DNA of 64,000 nucleotides from Streptomyces sp. NBC_01476 (lineage in GTDB: Bacteria; Actinomycetota; Actinomycetes; Streptomycetales; Streptomycetaceae), in assembly GCF_036227265.1 (NCBI RefSeq), contig NZ_CP109446.1, positions 496,001 through 560,000 on the forward strand, written 5' to 3'. A program made the translations under genes and the position numbers. Positions 34,967 through 44,470 of the stretch are shown piece after piece (positions within the stretch are counted from its first letter, which is position 1; each line of letters starts with the position of its first letter). Under the pieces are notes generated by a model. It worked only from the letters and a program-made list of their open reading frames with translations. It made no database searches and was not told the origin of the DNA.

Positions 34967-35356
34967 ATGCCCCAGCCGGGCACCCCGCGCCGCCGCTCCG
35001 GGGAACTGGAGGCCGCGGTGCTGGCGGCCCTCTGGGCGGCGGGTGCGCCGCTGACCCCTGCCGCGGTGCGAGACGCGCTCGGCGGCACGCTCGCCCGCAA
35101 CACGGTCGCCACGGTCCTGTCCCGGCTGCACCGGAAGGGTACGGTGGCCCGCGCCAGGACCGGGCGGGCCTACGCGTACACACCCATCAAGGACGCCGCG
35201 GGTCTGGCGGCCGGGCGGATGCACACCGAACTGGCCGGCCGGGGCCGGGACCGGCACACCGTACTGGCCCGGTTCGTGTCGCAGCTCTCCCACGACGACG
35301 AGGAGTTGCTGCGCCGGCTGCTGGCCGGCACCGGCCCGGGAACCGCGCCGCACTGA
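34967..35356 (+). CDS. BlaI/MecI/CopY family transcriptional repressor
   Basis: The 129-residue protein has a winged helix at about residues 10-70 (LEAAVLAALWAAG, NTVATVLSRLHRKGTVARAR) and a C-terminal dimerisation helix with SQLSHDDEELLRRLL. ATG 34967 is chosen because AGGAG lies nine bases ahead; an in-frame ATG at 34946 precedes that site. The usual partner, an M56-type BlaR/MecR sensor protease, is missing on both sides. It may respond to a signal from a distant gene, or repress only itself. Confidence 0.85.
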   Translation: MPQPGTPRRRSGELEAAVLAALWAAGAPLTPAAVRDALGGTLARNTVATVLSRLHRKGTVARARTGRAYAYTPIKDAAGLAAGRMHTELAGRGRDRHTVLARFVSQLSHDDEELLRRLLAGTGPGTAPH

Positions 35357-35360
35357 CCGT

Positions 35361-35392
35361 GGCCCCGGCCGCGGCGAACCACGGCCGGGGCC
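35361..35392. terminator. Bidirectional terminator
   Basis: GGCCCCGGCCG (35361-35371) pairs with 35382-35392 across a 10-nt loop, between convergent genes. Confidence 0.65.
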
Positions 35393-35409
35393 AATCGCCG
35401 CTGGGCGGC

Positions 35410-36252
35410 TCAGGCGTCGCGCCGCTTGAGCAGCACCGCCGCGCCGGCCAGAGCGGCCAGCGCGTACAGGCAGAAGACCCCGAAACCGGTCCACGGGGCC
35501 AGCGTGTGCGCCTCGCGGTGCAGGGCGATCACCGCCTGCCCGGCGTTGCCCGGCAGGTACGGGCTGATGCGGTCGCCCCAGGAGGCGGGCAGCGCCTCGG
35601 CCAGCACCGGGAGGACCAGCAGCAGGCCGAAGACGGTGGCGATACCGCCCGCGGTGTTGCGGACGAGGGCGCCGATCGCGACGCCGAGCAGCGCCACGAC
35701 GGTCAGATAGAACCCCACGCCGAGCACTGTCCGGGTGACACCGGGGGCGCTCAGCGAGGTGTCGATGTGCTGGGAGGAGAGCAGGGCCTGCCCGATCAGG
35801 AAGGCCACCAGGGCGCCGGCCGTCATCAGCACCCAGGTGACGGCCGAGTACAGCGCCGCTTTCGCCCAGAGCACCGGCAGCCGGCGCGGTACGGCGGACA
35901 GCGTGGCGCGGATCATGCCGGTCGCGTACTCCCCGGTGATCACCAGTACGCCGAGCACTCCGACCGCGAGCTGCGCGAGGAAGAAACCGCGCAGGCTGGT
36001 GAGTGCCGGGTTGAAGTCGGCCCGCTCGTGGACGGACATGTGCGGCCAGCGGTTGGCGGTCACCGCGCAGAAGAGCGCGCCGAAGCCGATCAGCGCCACC
36101 ACGGCGGCGATCAGGGTGTAAAAGGTGGACCGCAGGGTGCGCAGTTTGATCCACTCGGAGTGCAGCACGCGGGCCTGGGTGACCCGGGCGCGCGGGGCCG
36201 CCGGCCGGGCGGGGGCCGCGGTGGGAGCCGTGGCGGGGGTCGTGGTGGTCAT
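35410..36252 (-). CDS. ABC-2 type transporter permease
   Basis: The 280-residue protein has an Ala/Pro/Thr-rich cytosolic N-tail, the motif HSEWIKLRTLRSTFYTL at about residues 31-47, and six membrane helices. Such SEWIKLRTVRS permeases pair with the ATPase encoded just upstream; the start ATG overlaps the ATPase stop (ATGA). Drug, lantibiotic or lipid export is typical of the family; no substrate gene is nearby. VITGEYATGMIRATL is a conserved loop of the family. Confidence 0.87.
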   Translation of the reverse strand: MTTTTPATAPTAAPARPAAPRARVTQARVLHSEWIKLRTLRSTFYTLIAAVVALIGFGALFCAVTANRWPHMSVHERADFNPALTSLRGFFLAQLAVGVLGVLVITGEYATGMIRATLSAVPRRLPVLWAKAALYSAVTWVLMTAGALVAFLIGQALLSSQHIDTSLSAPGVTRTVLGVGFYLTVVALLGVAIGALVRNTAGGIATVFGLLLVLPVLAEALPASWGDRISPYLPGNAGQAVIALHREAHTLAPWTGFGVFCLYALAALAGAAVLLKRRDA

Positions 36253-37178
36253 ACGGGCTGTCCTTCCGGCTCGCGCGCGGGCGTCTGGAACTCGACGGAG
36301 TCGCGGGTGAGTTCCATGAACGCCTCCTCCAGCGAGGCCTGCTGCGGGGTGAGTTCGGCCAGTGCGATGGCGTTGTCGGCGGCGATCCGACCGATCCGGT
36401 CGCTGGTGAGACCGGTCACCTCCAGGACGCCGCCACCGGTCGAGGCGACCGTCACGTCCGGGCCCGCCAGCAGCCGCATCAGGCTGTCCGCGTCATCGGT
36501 ACGCACCCGCACCGAGTTGCCGGCCGCGTCCCGTACGAACTCGGCGACGGAGGTGTCCGCGATCAGCCTGCCGCGGCCGATGACGATCAGGTTCTCCGCG
36601 GTGAGCGCCATCTCGGACATCAGGTGGGAGGAGAGCAGGACGGTGCGGCCCTCGGCGGCGAGGTCCTTGAGCAGATTCCGGATCCAGAGGATGCCCTCGG
36701 GGTCGAGGCCGTTGACCGGTTCGTCGAGGACGAGGGTGGCCGGGTCGCCGAGCAGGGCGCTGGCGATGCCGAGCCGCTGGCCCATGCCCAGCGAGAAGCC
36801 GCCGACCCTTTTGCGGGCCACGTCGCGCAGGCCCACGATGTCGATCACCTCCTCCACCCGGCGGCGCGGGATGCCGGTGGTGGTGGCGAGCGCGAGCAGG
36901 TGGTTGAAGGCGCTCCGGCCGGTGTGGATGGCGCGGGCCTCCAGCATCGCGCCGACCTCGCGCAGCGGCGCCGGGTGGTCGGCGTACCGCTTGCCGTTCA
37001 CCGTGACACCGCCCGAGGTCGGCGCGTCCAGGCCGAGGATCATCCGCATCGTGGTGGACTTCCCGGCGCCGTTCGGACCGAGGAAGCCGGTCACCGCGCC
37101 CGGCCGTACGGTGAAGCTGAGATCGGCGACCGCGGTGCGCTCGCCATAGCGTTTGGTCAGGGCGTGGGCTTCGATCAT
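36249..37178 (-). CDS. ABC transporter ATP-binding protein (export type)
   Basis: The 309-residue ATPase has Walker [10 protein letters not shown] near 37-45, the signature [12 protein letters not shown] near 135-146 and Walker [16 protein letters not shown]-terminal extension (about 215-309) is usual in DrrA/CcmA-like exporters. Start ATG 37178 was chosen because the conserved fold begins immediately ([11 protein letters not shown]) with AAGGA ahead. It is first of a two-gene operon with the permease. The divergent upstream region has an inverted repeat at 37309-37324. Confidence 0.9.
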   Translation of the reverse strand: MIEAHALTKRYGERTAVADLSFTVRPGAVTGFLGPNGAGKSTTMRMILGLDAPTSGGVTVNGKRYADHPAPLREVGAMLEARAIHTGRSAFNHLLALATTTGIPRRRVEEVIDIVGLRDVARKRVGGFSLGMGQRLGIASALLGDPATLVLDEPVNGLDPEGILWIRNLLKDLAAEGRTVLLSSHLMSEMALTAENLIVIGRGRLIADTSVAEFVRDAAGNSVRVRTDDADSLMRLLAGPDVTVASTGGGVLEVTGLTSDRIGRIAADNAIALAELTPQQASLEEAFMELTRDSVEFQTPAREPEGQPV

Positions 37179-37308
37179 CGGTGGTCCTTGCGGGTGGGTG
37201 GGCCGGCGGGGCGGTATGCCCTCATCGTGCGGCCCGGCCCCCCGCCGCGGCGACACCCCACGGGCGGATTCCGCTTGCCGGCGGGTGCGACCTCAGAGTG
37301 AACGGGGG

Positions 37309-37324
37309 TACGACCGGCGTCGTA
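37309..37324. promoter_or_regulatory. Inverted repeat TACGAC-CGGC-GTCGTA in a 407-bp divergent region
   Basis: The 16-bp repeat has perfect 6-bp arms and sits 131 bp upstream of the ABC ATPase start and 262 bp upstream of the hydrolase start. It could bind a TetR- or MarR-type regulator. The rest of 37179-37585 holds a weak -35 (TTGACC near 37386) for the hydrolase and no gene. Confidence 0.45.
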
Positions 37325-37585
37325 TCAGGGCCCGCTGCCGCGGCGCGCCGATACGGGGCTTTGCGGGTAGCGTGGTCTGAGGTGATTGACCCATTCGGGG
37401 CTTTCGCCACGGCCTGTGCCGATATGGCCATGAGCGCCGCGCGCCGGCGCGTCCGCGGCCCGGGCAGGGCGCCCACGCGGCCGTTCGCACAAGTGAACGT
37501 GGACCCGGCTTCCCGTACCGCCGCCGCGCAGCGAGCGCCGGCACCCGTGGCATCGCCGGTCGATCCGATCGAAAGGAACCACGCC

Positions 37586-38413
37586 ATGCCCTTCATCACC
37601 GCCAAGGACGGCACCCAGATCTTCTACAAGGACTGGGGCTCAGGACAGCCCGTCGTCTTCAGTCACGGCTGGCCGCTGACCGCCGACGTCTGGGACGCCC
37701 AGGCGCAGTTGATGGCCGACAACGGCTTCCGGGCGGTCTTCCACGACCGCCGCGGCGGCGGACGCTCGGGGCAGCCGTGGGACGGCAACGACCTCAACAC
37801 GTACGCCGACGACCTGGCAGCCCTGATCGAAACCCTCGACCTGCGCGACATCATCCTGGTGGGCCACTCCACCGGGGGCGGCGAGGTGACCCGCTACATC
37901 GGCCTGCACGGCACCGACCGGGTCGCGAAGGCCGTGCTGCTGGGCGCGATCCCGCCGCTGATGCTCAAGACCGACGCCAACCCCGAAGGGCTGCCGCTGC
38001 AGGTCTTCGACGAGATCCGGGCGGGCGTCGCCAACGACCGCTCGCAGTTCTACGAGGACCTCAGCGCGATGTTCTACGGCGCCAACCGCGACGGGGCGAA
38101 CGTCTCCCAGGGCACCCGGGACGCCTTCTGGCTCTGGTCGATGTCGGTGGGCATCAAGGGCGCCTACGACTGCGTCAAGGCGTTCTCCGAGACCGACCTC
38201 ACCGAGGACCTCGGGCGCTTCGACATCCCCACGCTGATCATCCACGGCGACGACGACCAGATCGTCCCCATCGTCGCGGCCGGCGACAAGTCCTCCAAGC
38301 TGGTCAAGGACGTCACGTACAAGGTCTACCCGGGTGCTCCGCACGGCTTGTCGCAGATCGCGCCGTTCCGTGACCAGTTCAACGCCGACCTGCTGGCTTT
38401 CGCCCGCAGCTGA
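37586..38413 (+). CDS. Alpha/beta hydrolase (non-heme chloroperoxidase/arylesterase-like)
   Basis: The 275-residue hydrolase has the nucleophile-elbow GHSTGGG at about residues 94-100, an oxyanion HGWPLTAD near 28-35, an acid DDDQIVP near 230, and catalytic histidine in GAPHGLS near 258. The usual family motif DRRGHGRS reads DRRGGGRS, a substitution near the oxyanion region. Such enzymes hydrolyse esters and catalyse halide peroxidation without heme. ATG 37586 has GAAAGGAA ten bases ahead; the frame extends upstream without sense. Confidence 0.88.
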   Translation: MPFITAKDGTQIFYKDWGSGQPVVFSHGWPLTADVWDAQAQLMADNGFRAVFHDRRGGGRSGQPWDGNDLNTYADDLAALIETLDLRDIILVGHSTGGGEVTRYIGLHGTDRVAKAVLLGAIPPLMLKTDANPEGLPLQVFDEIRAGVANDRSQFYEDLSAMFYGANRDGANVSQGTRDAFWLWSMSVGIKGAYDCVKAFSETDLTEDLGRFDIPTLIIHGDDDQIVPIVAAGDKSSKLVKDVTYKVYPGAPHGLSQIAPFRDQFNADLLAFARS

Positions 38414-38504
38414 GGACCGGGCCCCCTCACAGGCCCGCCGTGCCCGGGCGCGAGGGGCGGGGCTCACTGGCCGCCGGACGCCACTGACCATCGGGCGCCG
38501 GCGG

Positions 38505-38945
38505 CTACGGGGACTGCAGCAGGGTGAAGTCCGCGAAGTCGAAGCCGGGGCTGACCATGCAGCTGACCAGCACCTCGTGGTCGGCGGCCGGTTCGGCCCG
38601 CTGCCAGTGCCCGGCCGGGATCGTGACGTGGAACTGCTCACCGCGGTCGAGGTCCGGGCCGAGGAGGTGGTCGGTGAGCGAGCTGGGCGCCGGGCCCGGT
38701 GCGCTGGTCTGCAGGCGGAGCGGGCCGCCTTGGTGCCAGAGCCAGATCTCGTCGGAGGCCACGCTGTGCCACTGCGAGCGTTCGCCGGGGGCCAGCAGGT
38801 AGTGGATGAGGGTCGCGGAGGAGCGGGTGCCGCTGCCGGAGGGGTGCGGCAGTTCGACCCCGGAGGCGTAGATCCTGCGGTACCAGCCGCCCTCGGGGTG
38901 CGGGCTCAGGTCCAGCGCGCGGGCCAGTGCGGGAGGGTGCGCCAT
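38505..38945 (-). CDS. Cupin superfamily protein (DUF985 type)
   Basis: The 146-residue small cupin has the family opener LSPHPEGGWYRRIY at about residues 13-26, SQWHSVASDEIWLWHQG near 56-72 and IPAGHWQRAEP near 108-118. The His and Glu ligands H58, E64 and H112 fit a metal-binding jelly-roll barrel. ATG 38945 has GGAGGAAGG upstream. The function of DUF985 is not established; small-molecule isomerisation or binding is likely. It converges on the hydrolase. Confidence 0.85.
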   Translation of the reverse strand: MAHPPALARALDLSPHPEGGWYRRIYASGVELPHPSGSGTRSSATLIHYLLAPGERSQWHSVASDEIWLWHQGGPLRLQTSAPGPAPSSLTDHLLGPDLDRGEQFHVTIPAGHWQRAEPAADHEVLVSCMVSPGFDFADFTLLQSP

Positions 38946-39124
38946 CGGTGGGTCCTTCCTCCGCCGGGGCGGGCGCGCCCGACGGGAATCGTCAGCGGTC
39001 GCCCGCGAACGTACCCGCAGGCGGCCCGCGAGCGCGATGACGTGCGTTCCCCGGGCGCGTTGACCAGTTGGGCGTCCGGGGACAGCGGCAAGGTCCCGCG
39101 GACGGCACACCGGAGGACAGCGAG

Positions 39125-39166
39125 CCGCCTCATGGACCGCACGCGCGCCGGGGGTCCATGAGGCGG
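39125..39166 (-). terminator. Terminator hairpin for the GH71-like gene
   Basis: A perfect 14-bp stem, CCGCCTCATGGACC (39125-39138) with 39153-39166, has a 14-nt loop. It lies 11 bp after the stop of the secreted hydrolase. Confidence 0.75.
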
Positions 39167-39177
39167 CGAACGGGGGG

Positions 39178-41160
39178 TCAGGCGCCGTAGACCTGGATCT
39201 CGGAGAGCTGTCCTGCGGGCCAGCCGGTGTTGCCGGTGAAGGTGAGCCGCACATAGCGCGCGGTGACCGTGGCCGGCAGGGTCAGTGTCGCGGTGTTCCC
39301 CGACGCCGGGTCGAAGGTGCAGCCGGTGGCGCCGAGGACCTGCGGCGGGTTGCCGCCGTCGGCGCCCGCCTGCACCGAGACGGTCTGCGTGCGGGTCGCC
39401 CAGGCGGTGGCGGGCGGCAGAGTGAGCACGATCCGGCGTACGCCGAGCGCCGAGCCGAGGTCGACCTGGAGCCACTGCGGGAAGGCGTTGTTGGCGGACT
39501 CCCAGTAGCTGTTCGGGTCGCCGTCGGTGGCGTTGCCGGAGCCGTAGACCTGGGTGTGGCTGCTCTCGGAGGTCGGGCGGTGCAGCGCCAGGTTGGTGTT
39601 CGGGGAGCTGCCCGCGTCGGTGGTGGCGCTCACCTGCCCGGACGGCCCGGAGACATTTCCGGCCGCGTCGAGTGCCTGTACGTCGTAGGTGTAGGCGGTG
39701 GACGGGCTCAGGCCGCTGTCGGTGTACGCGGTCGCGCCGCCGGTGACGGTGCCGACGACGGTCGCGGTGCCGCCGGTGATCCGCCGGACGCGGTAGCCGG
39801 TCACCCCCACGTTGTCCGTCGAGGCGTTCCAGGCGAGGGCGATGGAGGCGCTGGTGTGCCCGGTGACATGCAGATTGCCCGGCGCGCTCGGTGCGCTGGT
39901 GTCGCCGCCGCCGGAGACCATCGGCTGGGTGGGGCGGGTGGCGGTGAGCGCGAGCTGTCCCTTGAGCATCCGGCCGCCGTCGCCGGTCAGCCGCAGGTAG
40001 TAGTCCGACGAGCAGGCCGTACCGTCCTCGTCGAGCGCCAGGAAACCGGAATTGGTGGGGGTCCACGCCTGGGACTCGGCGGTCTTGGCGATCTGGTTGC
40101 CCTCGTTGAACTCGTCGAACATCGAGATGTAGATGCCCTGCACCCCGGCCCGCACCATGTTGTAGAACTGCCGCCACATGAAGTCGCCGTGGGCCCGCTG
40201 GCGGCCCGAGACATCGCCGGGGAGCACGCACGGCTGGTAGTCGATGCCGTGCGCGTCGCAGTCCGCCTGGTCACCGACGGTGTAGGTGGCGTACGCGTTG
40301 TCGGAGTCGCCGGAGTTGCCGATGGCGCCGACCATCCACGGCGAGATCATGTTGAAGGCGTGGTAGACGTCGGAGTAGCCGGTGCGGGTGCCCGCGCCGC
40401 CGGTCCGCCACTCGCGCGGCACCCCGCCGATGACGTAACAGCCCTGCGACTTGAACCAGTTGATGACGTCCAGGCAGGCGTCGGTGGAGAAGGGGTGGTT
40501 GTTGTCGTTGAAGCCGAAGCCCCAGATGCAGACGACGGGCTTGCCGTTCTGCCGGGCGTAGGCGGGGGACGCGGTGTGCGCGGACATCTTGCTGGTCCAG
40601 TCCGTCTTGATCTCGGACTGCATGGTCGTCCAGCCGGAGACGTCGTACATGATGTAGAACTTCCGCCCGTGCGACTCGGCCGCGCTGCGCACCTTGGTGG
40701 CCATCGCGTCCCGCGTCGGACCTTCGCCGCCGGTGGGGTTGAAGCGCTGCAGGGCCGCGGTGTCGATGCCGTACTGCTGCAGCCACTGGAAGTGGGTGTC
40801 CACGGTCTGCTGGTCGTAGGAGGAAAAGAGGGTGGCGGGCCGGCCGTTGCCAAGGTTGGCGTAAGCGGTCTGGTAGCCGTGGGTGTAGTCCCGCATGTCG
40901 GGCCAGCACTTGATGCCGGTGTTGGACGGTGAGGGCGACTGCCCCCAGTTCTGGGTCCAGTGCCACCAGCCGTTGATCGGGGCGCCGTCGCCGATGCAGG
41001 CGAACCAGCCCTGGTAGCCCACGGTCACCTTGCCGACCACATCCCCCGGCGGGCTCGCGGCCGCCGCGGCGCCGGCCGTCGCGGTCTGCGTGGCCCCGAC
41101 CGCGCCAGCGGCTCCGACCGCGACGGCGGCTTGCAGGAAGACCCGGCGTGAGACACCCAT
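39178..41160 (-). CDS. Secreted GH71/99-like glycosidase with fibronectin III and discoidin-type modules
   Basis: The 660-residue protein begins with a Tat-like signal (SRRVFLQAAVAVGAAGA at about residues 4-20). The catalytic part (about 45-430) starts VGKVTVGYQGWFACIGDG and contains MYDVSGW, SMFDEFNEGNQ and WRQFYNM blocks, as in GH71/99-like xylosidase/glucanase-type proteins; acidic residues of FDEFNEG are likely catalytic. A fibronectin III module (about 430-520) and an F5/8 type C carbohydrate-binding module (about 525-660) follow. GGAGGAGAG precedes ATG 41160. It probably degrades or trims a polysaccharide outside the cell. The exact substrate is unknown. Confidence 0.83.
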   Translation of the reverse strand: MGVSRRVFLQAAVAVGAAGAVGATQTATAGAAAAASPPGDVVGKVTVGYQGWFACIGDGAPINGWWHWTQNWGQSPSPSNTGIKCWPDMRDYTHGYQTAYANLGNGRPATLFSSYDQQTVDTHFQWLQQYGIDTAALQRFNPTGGEGPTRDAMATKVRSAAESHGRKFYIMYDVSGWTTMQSEIKTDWTSKMSAHTASPAYARQNGKPVVCIWGFGFNDNNHPFSTDACLDVINWFKSQGCYVIGGVPREWRTGGAGTRTGYSDVYHAFNMISPWMVGAIGNSGDSDNAYATYTVGDQADCDAHGIDYQPCVLPGDVSGRQRAHGDFMWRQFYNMVRAGVQGIYISMFDEFNEGNQIAKTAESQAWTPTNSGFLALDEDGTACSSDYYLRLTGDGGRMLKGQLALTATRPTQPMVSGGGDTSAPSAPGNLHVTGHTSASIALAWNASTDNVGVTGYRVRRITGGTATVVGTVTGGATAYTDSGLSPSTAYTYDVQALDAAGNVSGPSGQVSATTDAGSSPNTNLALHRPTSESSHTQVYGSGNATDGDPNSYWESANNAFPQWLQVDLGSALGVRRIVLTLPPATAWATRTQTVSVQAGADGGNPPQVLGATGCTFDPASGNTATLTLPATVTARYVRLTFTGNTGWPAGQLSEIQVYGA

Positions 41161-41364
41161 CTGGACTCTCCTCCGATCGGCTGTCAACTCCCGTCGCCGC
41201 GAGGGCCCGTGGGGTTGGCTGCGGCGTGAAAGCCTGGCGCGGGGGATCGTAATGACGGGGTTACCGGAGCGCAATACTCCGCGCGTCAGGCGAAATAATT
41301 GACACACAGGACGCAAGAACGCTTGCCTCTCGCCCGCAGCGCAGGACTCCCCTGGCGCTTTCCG

Positions 41365-41380
41365 AACTGGTCGTTTAGTT
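41365..41380 (+). promoter_or_regulatory. TetR-type operator candidate before the SDR gene
   Basis: AACT and AGTT face each other in AACTGGTCGTTTAGTT, 45 bp before the SDR start. AT-rich GGTCGTTT cores are common TetR operators, and a TetR gene follows the SDR. The stretch also holds promoter signals for the divergent glycosidase. Confidence 0.4.
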
Positions 41381-41425
41381 TGGTTGGGAGGGAAAAACGT
41401 ACGGTCAGCGAAGGGAACGACCGCC

Positions 41426-42283
41426 ATGAACGAGCACGTGAAGACCTGGTTCATCACCGGGGCCGCCCGTGGTTTCGGCGTCGAACTGGTCCGCGCGGCA
41501 CTCGCCCGCGGCCACCACGTGGTCGCCACCGCCCGTGACTCCGCCCGGATCAAGGAGCTGCTGCCCGACGCGGGCGACCGGCTGCTCGCCCTGGACCTCG
41601 ACGTGACCGACCCGGCCGCCGCCCAGCGCGCGGTCGGCACGGCCGTGGACACCTTCGGGCGGATCGACGTCGTGGTCAACAACGCGGGACGCGGCCTGCT
41701 CGGCGCCGTGGAGGAGGCGTCCGACGAGGCGGTCCGGGCGGTGTACGACGTGAACGTCTTCGGCACGCTCAACGTCCAGCGGGCGGTGCTGCCGGTACTG
41801 CGCGCCCAGCGCTCCGGCCATGTCGTCAACATCAGTTCCGTCGGCGGTCTGGTCGGCTCTCCCGGCTGGGGCATCTACAACTCCACCAAGTTCGCCGTGG
41901 AGGGCTTCACCGAGGCGCTGAGCAGGGAACTGGACCCGCTGGGCGTCCATGTCACCCTCGTCGAGCCCGGCTACTTCCGCACCGACTTCCTCGACGCCTC
42001 CAGCCTGCACACCGCCGGCACCGAGATCGCCGACTACGCCGGCACCGCCGGCGCGATGCGGGAGACCGCGACCCGGGTCAACCACAGCCAGCCGGGCGAC
42101 CCGGTCAAGGCCGCCGCCGCGATCGTGACGATCACCGAGGCACCGCGGCCCCCGCTGCGGCTGCTGCTCGGCTCCGACTGCGTGGCCAACGTCGAGACCA
42201 AGACCGGCTCCCTGCTCGCGGACATCGAGCAGTGGCGCGACCTGTCGCTCTCCACCGACCACGACGACGTCGCGGCGGCCTGA
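41426..42283 (+). CDS. Short-chain dehydrogenase/reductase
   Basis: The 285-residue SDR has the cofactor motif TGAARGFG at about residues 10-17, NNAGRG near 86-91, the catalytic serine in ISSVGG and YNSTK near 154-158. TARD after the second strand suggests NADPH. The start ATG 41426 has GAAGGGAACG ahead. It lies 3 bp before a TetR gene, so the regulator probably controls it. The substrate is unknown. Confidence 0.92.
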   Translation: MNEHVKTWFITGAARGFGVELVRAALARGHHVVATARDSARIKELLPDAGDRLLALDLDVTDPAAAQRAVGTAVDTFGRIDVVVNNAGRGLLGAVEEASDEAVRAVYDVNVFGTLNVQRAVLPVLRAQRSGHVVNISSVGGLVGSPGWGIYNSTKFAVEGFTEALSRELDPLGVHVTLVEPGYFRTDFLDASSLHTAGTEIADYAGTAGAMRETATRVNHSQPGDPVKAAAAIVTITEAPRPPLRLLLGSDCVANVETKTGSLLADIEQWRDLSLSTDHDDVAAA

Positions 42284-42286
42284 GCG

Positions 42287-42958
42287 GTGGCACTCACCGA
42301 CGAAGGCGCGCGGGCGGCTGACGGCATCCTCGCCCACCCCAGGTCCGCCCGCAGCATGCGCTCCCACGACGCGGCCATCGCCGCCACCCGCGAACTGCTG
42401 GCCGAGGGCGGCCTGCCGGCCGTCACCGTGGACGCCATCGCGGACCGCTCCGGGGTCAGCAAGGCGACCCTCTACAAGCACTGGCCGTCGAAGACCGCGG
42501 TGGCCGCCGAGGCGTTCGGCACACAGATGGCCGAGGCGGTGCCGCTGCCGGACACCGGGACCGCCCGCGGCGACTTCACCGAGCAGATCGTGCGGGTCAG
42601 CGCCTTCTACGCCAGTCCCGCAGGAGCCGTCTTCGCGCAGCTGCTGGCCGCCTGCGTCGGCGACCCCGAAGCGGCCCCGTACTTCCGCCGGTTCTTCCTG
42701 GCCCGCCGCCGCGAGGCCATCCGCACGCTGTGGGCGAGGGCGCTGCGGCGCGGCGAGGTCGATCCCACGGTCGATGTCGAGACCGCCATCGACGTGCTCT
42801 TCGGCCCGCTGGTCTTCCGCCGGCTCAGCGGCCACCAGCCGCTCACCGAGGCCGGGGCCGCGGCCGTCGCGCACGCGGCGCTGGACGGGTTGCTCGGGGG
42901 CGCGTCCGTGCCTTCCCCGGGTCGGCCCGCCGGGGAAGGCGGCAGACTGGGGGAATGA
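42287..42958 (+). CDS. TetR family transcriptional regulator
   Basis: The 223-residue protein has an HTH at about 28-75 ([34 protein letters not shown]), and the C-terminal ligand domain contains [16 protein letters not shown]. Start GTG 42287 follows the SDR stop by 3 bp; an ATG at residue 24 (42356) is an alternative nearer the HTH. The stop overlaps the TerD-VWA start (ATGA), so three genes are coupled. Confidence 0.9.
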   Translation: MALTDEGARAADGILAHPRSARSMRSHDAAIAATRELLAEGGLPAVTVDAIADRSGVSKATLYKHWPSKTAVAAEAFGTQMAEAVPLPDTGTARGDFTEQIVRVSAFYASPAGAVFAQLLAACVGDPEAAPYFRRFFLARRREAIRTLWARALRRGEVDPTVDVETAIDVLFGPLVFRRLSGHQPLTEAGAAAVAHAALDGLLGGASVPSPGRPAGEGGRLGE

Positions 42959-44430
42959 CGTCCAAGGCGCTGAGCAAGGGTGCGAATCTGCCGGTCGAGG
43001 CCGGCGCGGTGCGAGTGGTGCTGTCGTGGGCGGAGAGCCCAGGGGTGGACGCGGACGCCTCCGCGCTGCTGCTGACGGCGGCCGGCAAGGTGCGCGACGA
43101 CGGGGACTTCGTCTTCTACAACCAGCCGGTGCACGCCTCGGGCGCGGTACGGCACGCCGGGAAGTCCAGCCGGGGCACGGTGGTCGAGGACGCGGTGGAG
43201 GTGGACCTCGCCCGGCTGGAGCCGGCCGTCGACCGGGTGGTGCTCAGCGCCTCCGCCGACGGAGGCTCCTTCGGCGGCATGCGCGGGCTCGTCCTGCGGC
43301 TGCTGGACGCGGCCCAGGGCACCGAGCTGGCGTCCTTCGACATCACCGCGGCCGGTGAGACCGCGCTGGTGGGCGGTGAGCTGTACCGGCGCCAGGGCGG
43401 CTGGCGGTTCCGCGCGGTCGGGCAGGGGTACGCCTCGGGCCTGGCCGGGCTCGCCACCGACTTCGGGATCACGGTGGACGCGGAGCCGCAGCAGGCCCCT
43501 CAGCCTGCGCAGCCGCCGGCCGCGCCGGCACCGGCGCAGTACGTGAAGCCGGTCCAGCCCGTACCGCCGATGCCGCCCGCGCCCCCCGCTCCCGCGCCAC
43601 CGGCCGCACCGCCCGCTTCCGCCCCGGCGGCGGCAGCCCCGGCGGCTCCTTCGCCGGCCCCGCGGCTGACCAAGGGCGAGGAGCACCTGCCGATCGACAT
43701 GCGCAAGCGCCTCTCGCTGCGCAAGGAGCAGGTCGCGGTGAGCCTGCGGAAGCACGGCGCGGCCGGGGTCACCGCACGGATCATCCTGGTGCTGGACGCC
43801 TCCGGCTCGATGACGCAGCTGTACGCGAAGGGGGCTGTCGGCCGGGTGGTGGAGCGGATGGCCGCGGTCGCCGCGCAGCTCGCCGAGGACGGCACCCTGC
43901 GGGCGTGGACCTTCGCCCGCAACCCGGCCCGGCTGCCGGATCTCACCATGGGCGAGCTGCCCGAGTGGATCGAGCTGCACGTCCGGGTGGGCGCGATCTC
44001 GGTGTTCGGGCGGAAGAAGCCGCCGCGCGGGATGAAGCCGGGACAGGTCGACATGCGGCAGGTCGGCATCCAGAACGAGGAGCAGAAGGTGATCGCGGAG
44101 GTGCGGAACTACGTCCGCGAGCACCCGCGGCCCGAGCCGACCTTCGTGCTCTTCTTCTCCGACGGCGGGGTGTACCGGAACGCCGAGATCGAGCGGGAGC
44201 TGCGCGAGGCGGTCGAGGAGCCGCTGTTCTGGCAGTTCGTCGGCATGGGCCGGGCCGACTACGGCGTGCTGGAGCGCTTCGACACACTGCCGGGCCGCCG
44301 CGTCGACAACGTCGGCTTCTTCGCGGTGGACGACATCGAGCAGCTGTCGGACGAGGAGCTGTACGACCGCTTGCTCACCGAGTTCCCGTCCTGGCTGAAG
44401 GCGGCCACGGTGGCGGGCATCCTGCGCTGA
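42955..44430 (+). CDS. TerD domain-VWA domain fusion (tellurium-resistance type)
   Basis: The 491-residue protein has an N-terminal TerD domain (about 5-175: [31 protein letters not shown]). A long Pro/Ala linker (about 178-240) follows, then a VWA/TerY-like domain (about 275-480) with the MIDAS DASGSM near 282-287. TerD binds Ca2+, and TerY-like VWA domains bind partner proteins in stress or phage-response complexes. Start ATG 42955 overlaps the TetR stop. A terminator follows. Confidence 0.88.
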   Translation: MTSKALSKGANLPVEAGAVRVVLSWAESPGVDADASALLLTAAGKVRDDGDFVFYNQPVHASGAVRHAGKSSRGTVVEDAVEVDLARLEPAVDRVVLSASADGGSFGGMRGLVLRLLDAAQGTELASFDITAAGETALVGGELYRRQGGWRFRAVGQGYASGLAGLATDFGITVDAEPQQAPQPAQPPAAPAPAQYVKPVQPVPPMPPAPPAPAPPAAPPASAPAAAAPAAPSPAPRLTKGEEHLPIDMRKRLSLRKEQVAVSLRKHGAAGVTARIILVLDASGSMTQLYAKGAVGRVVERMAAVAAQLAEDGTLRAWTFARNPARLPDLTMGELPEWIELHVRVGAISVFGRKKPPRGMKPGQVDMRQVGIQNEEQKVIAEVRNYVREHPRPEPTFVLFFSDGGVYRNAEIERELREAVEEPLFWQFVGMGRADYGVLERFDTLPGRRVDNVGFFAVDDIEQLSDEELYDRLLTEFPSWLKAATVAGILR

Positions 44431-44432
44431 GC

Positions 44433-44462
44433 GATGCCCGCCGGTGGGGTCCGGCGGGCATC
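44433..44462. terminator. Bidirectional terminator
   Basis: GATGCCCGCCGG (44433-44444) pairs perfectly with 44451-44462 across a 6-nt loop, between convergent TerD-VWA and chitinase genes. Confidence 0.8.
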
Positions 44463-44470
44463 ACACCGGG

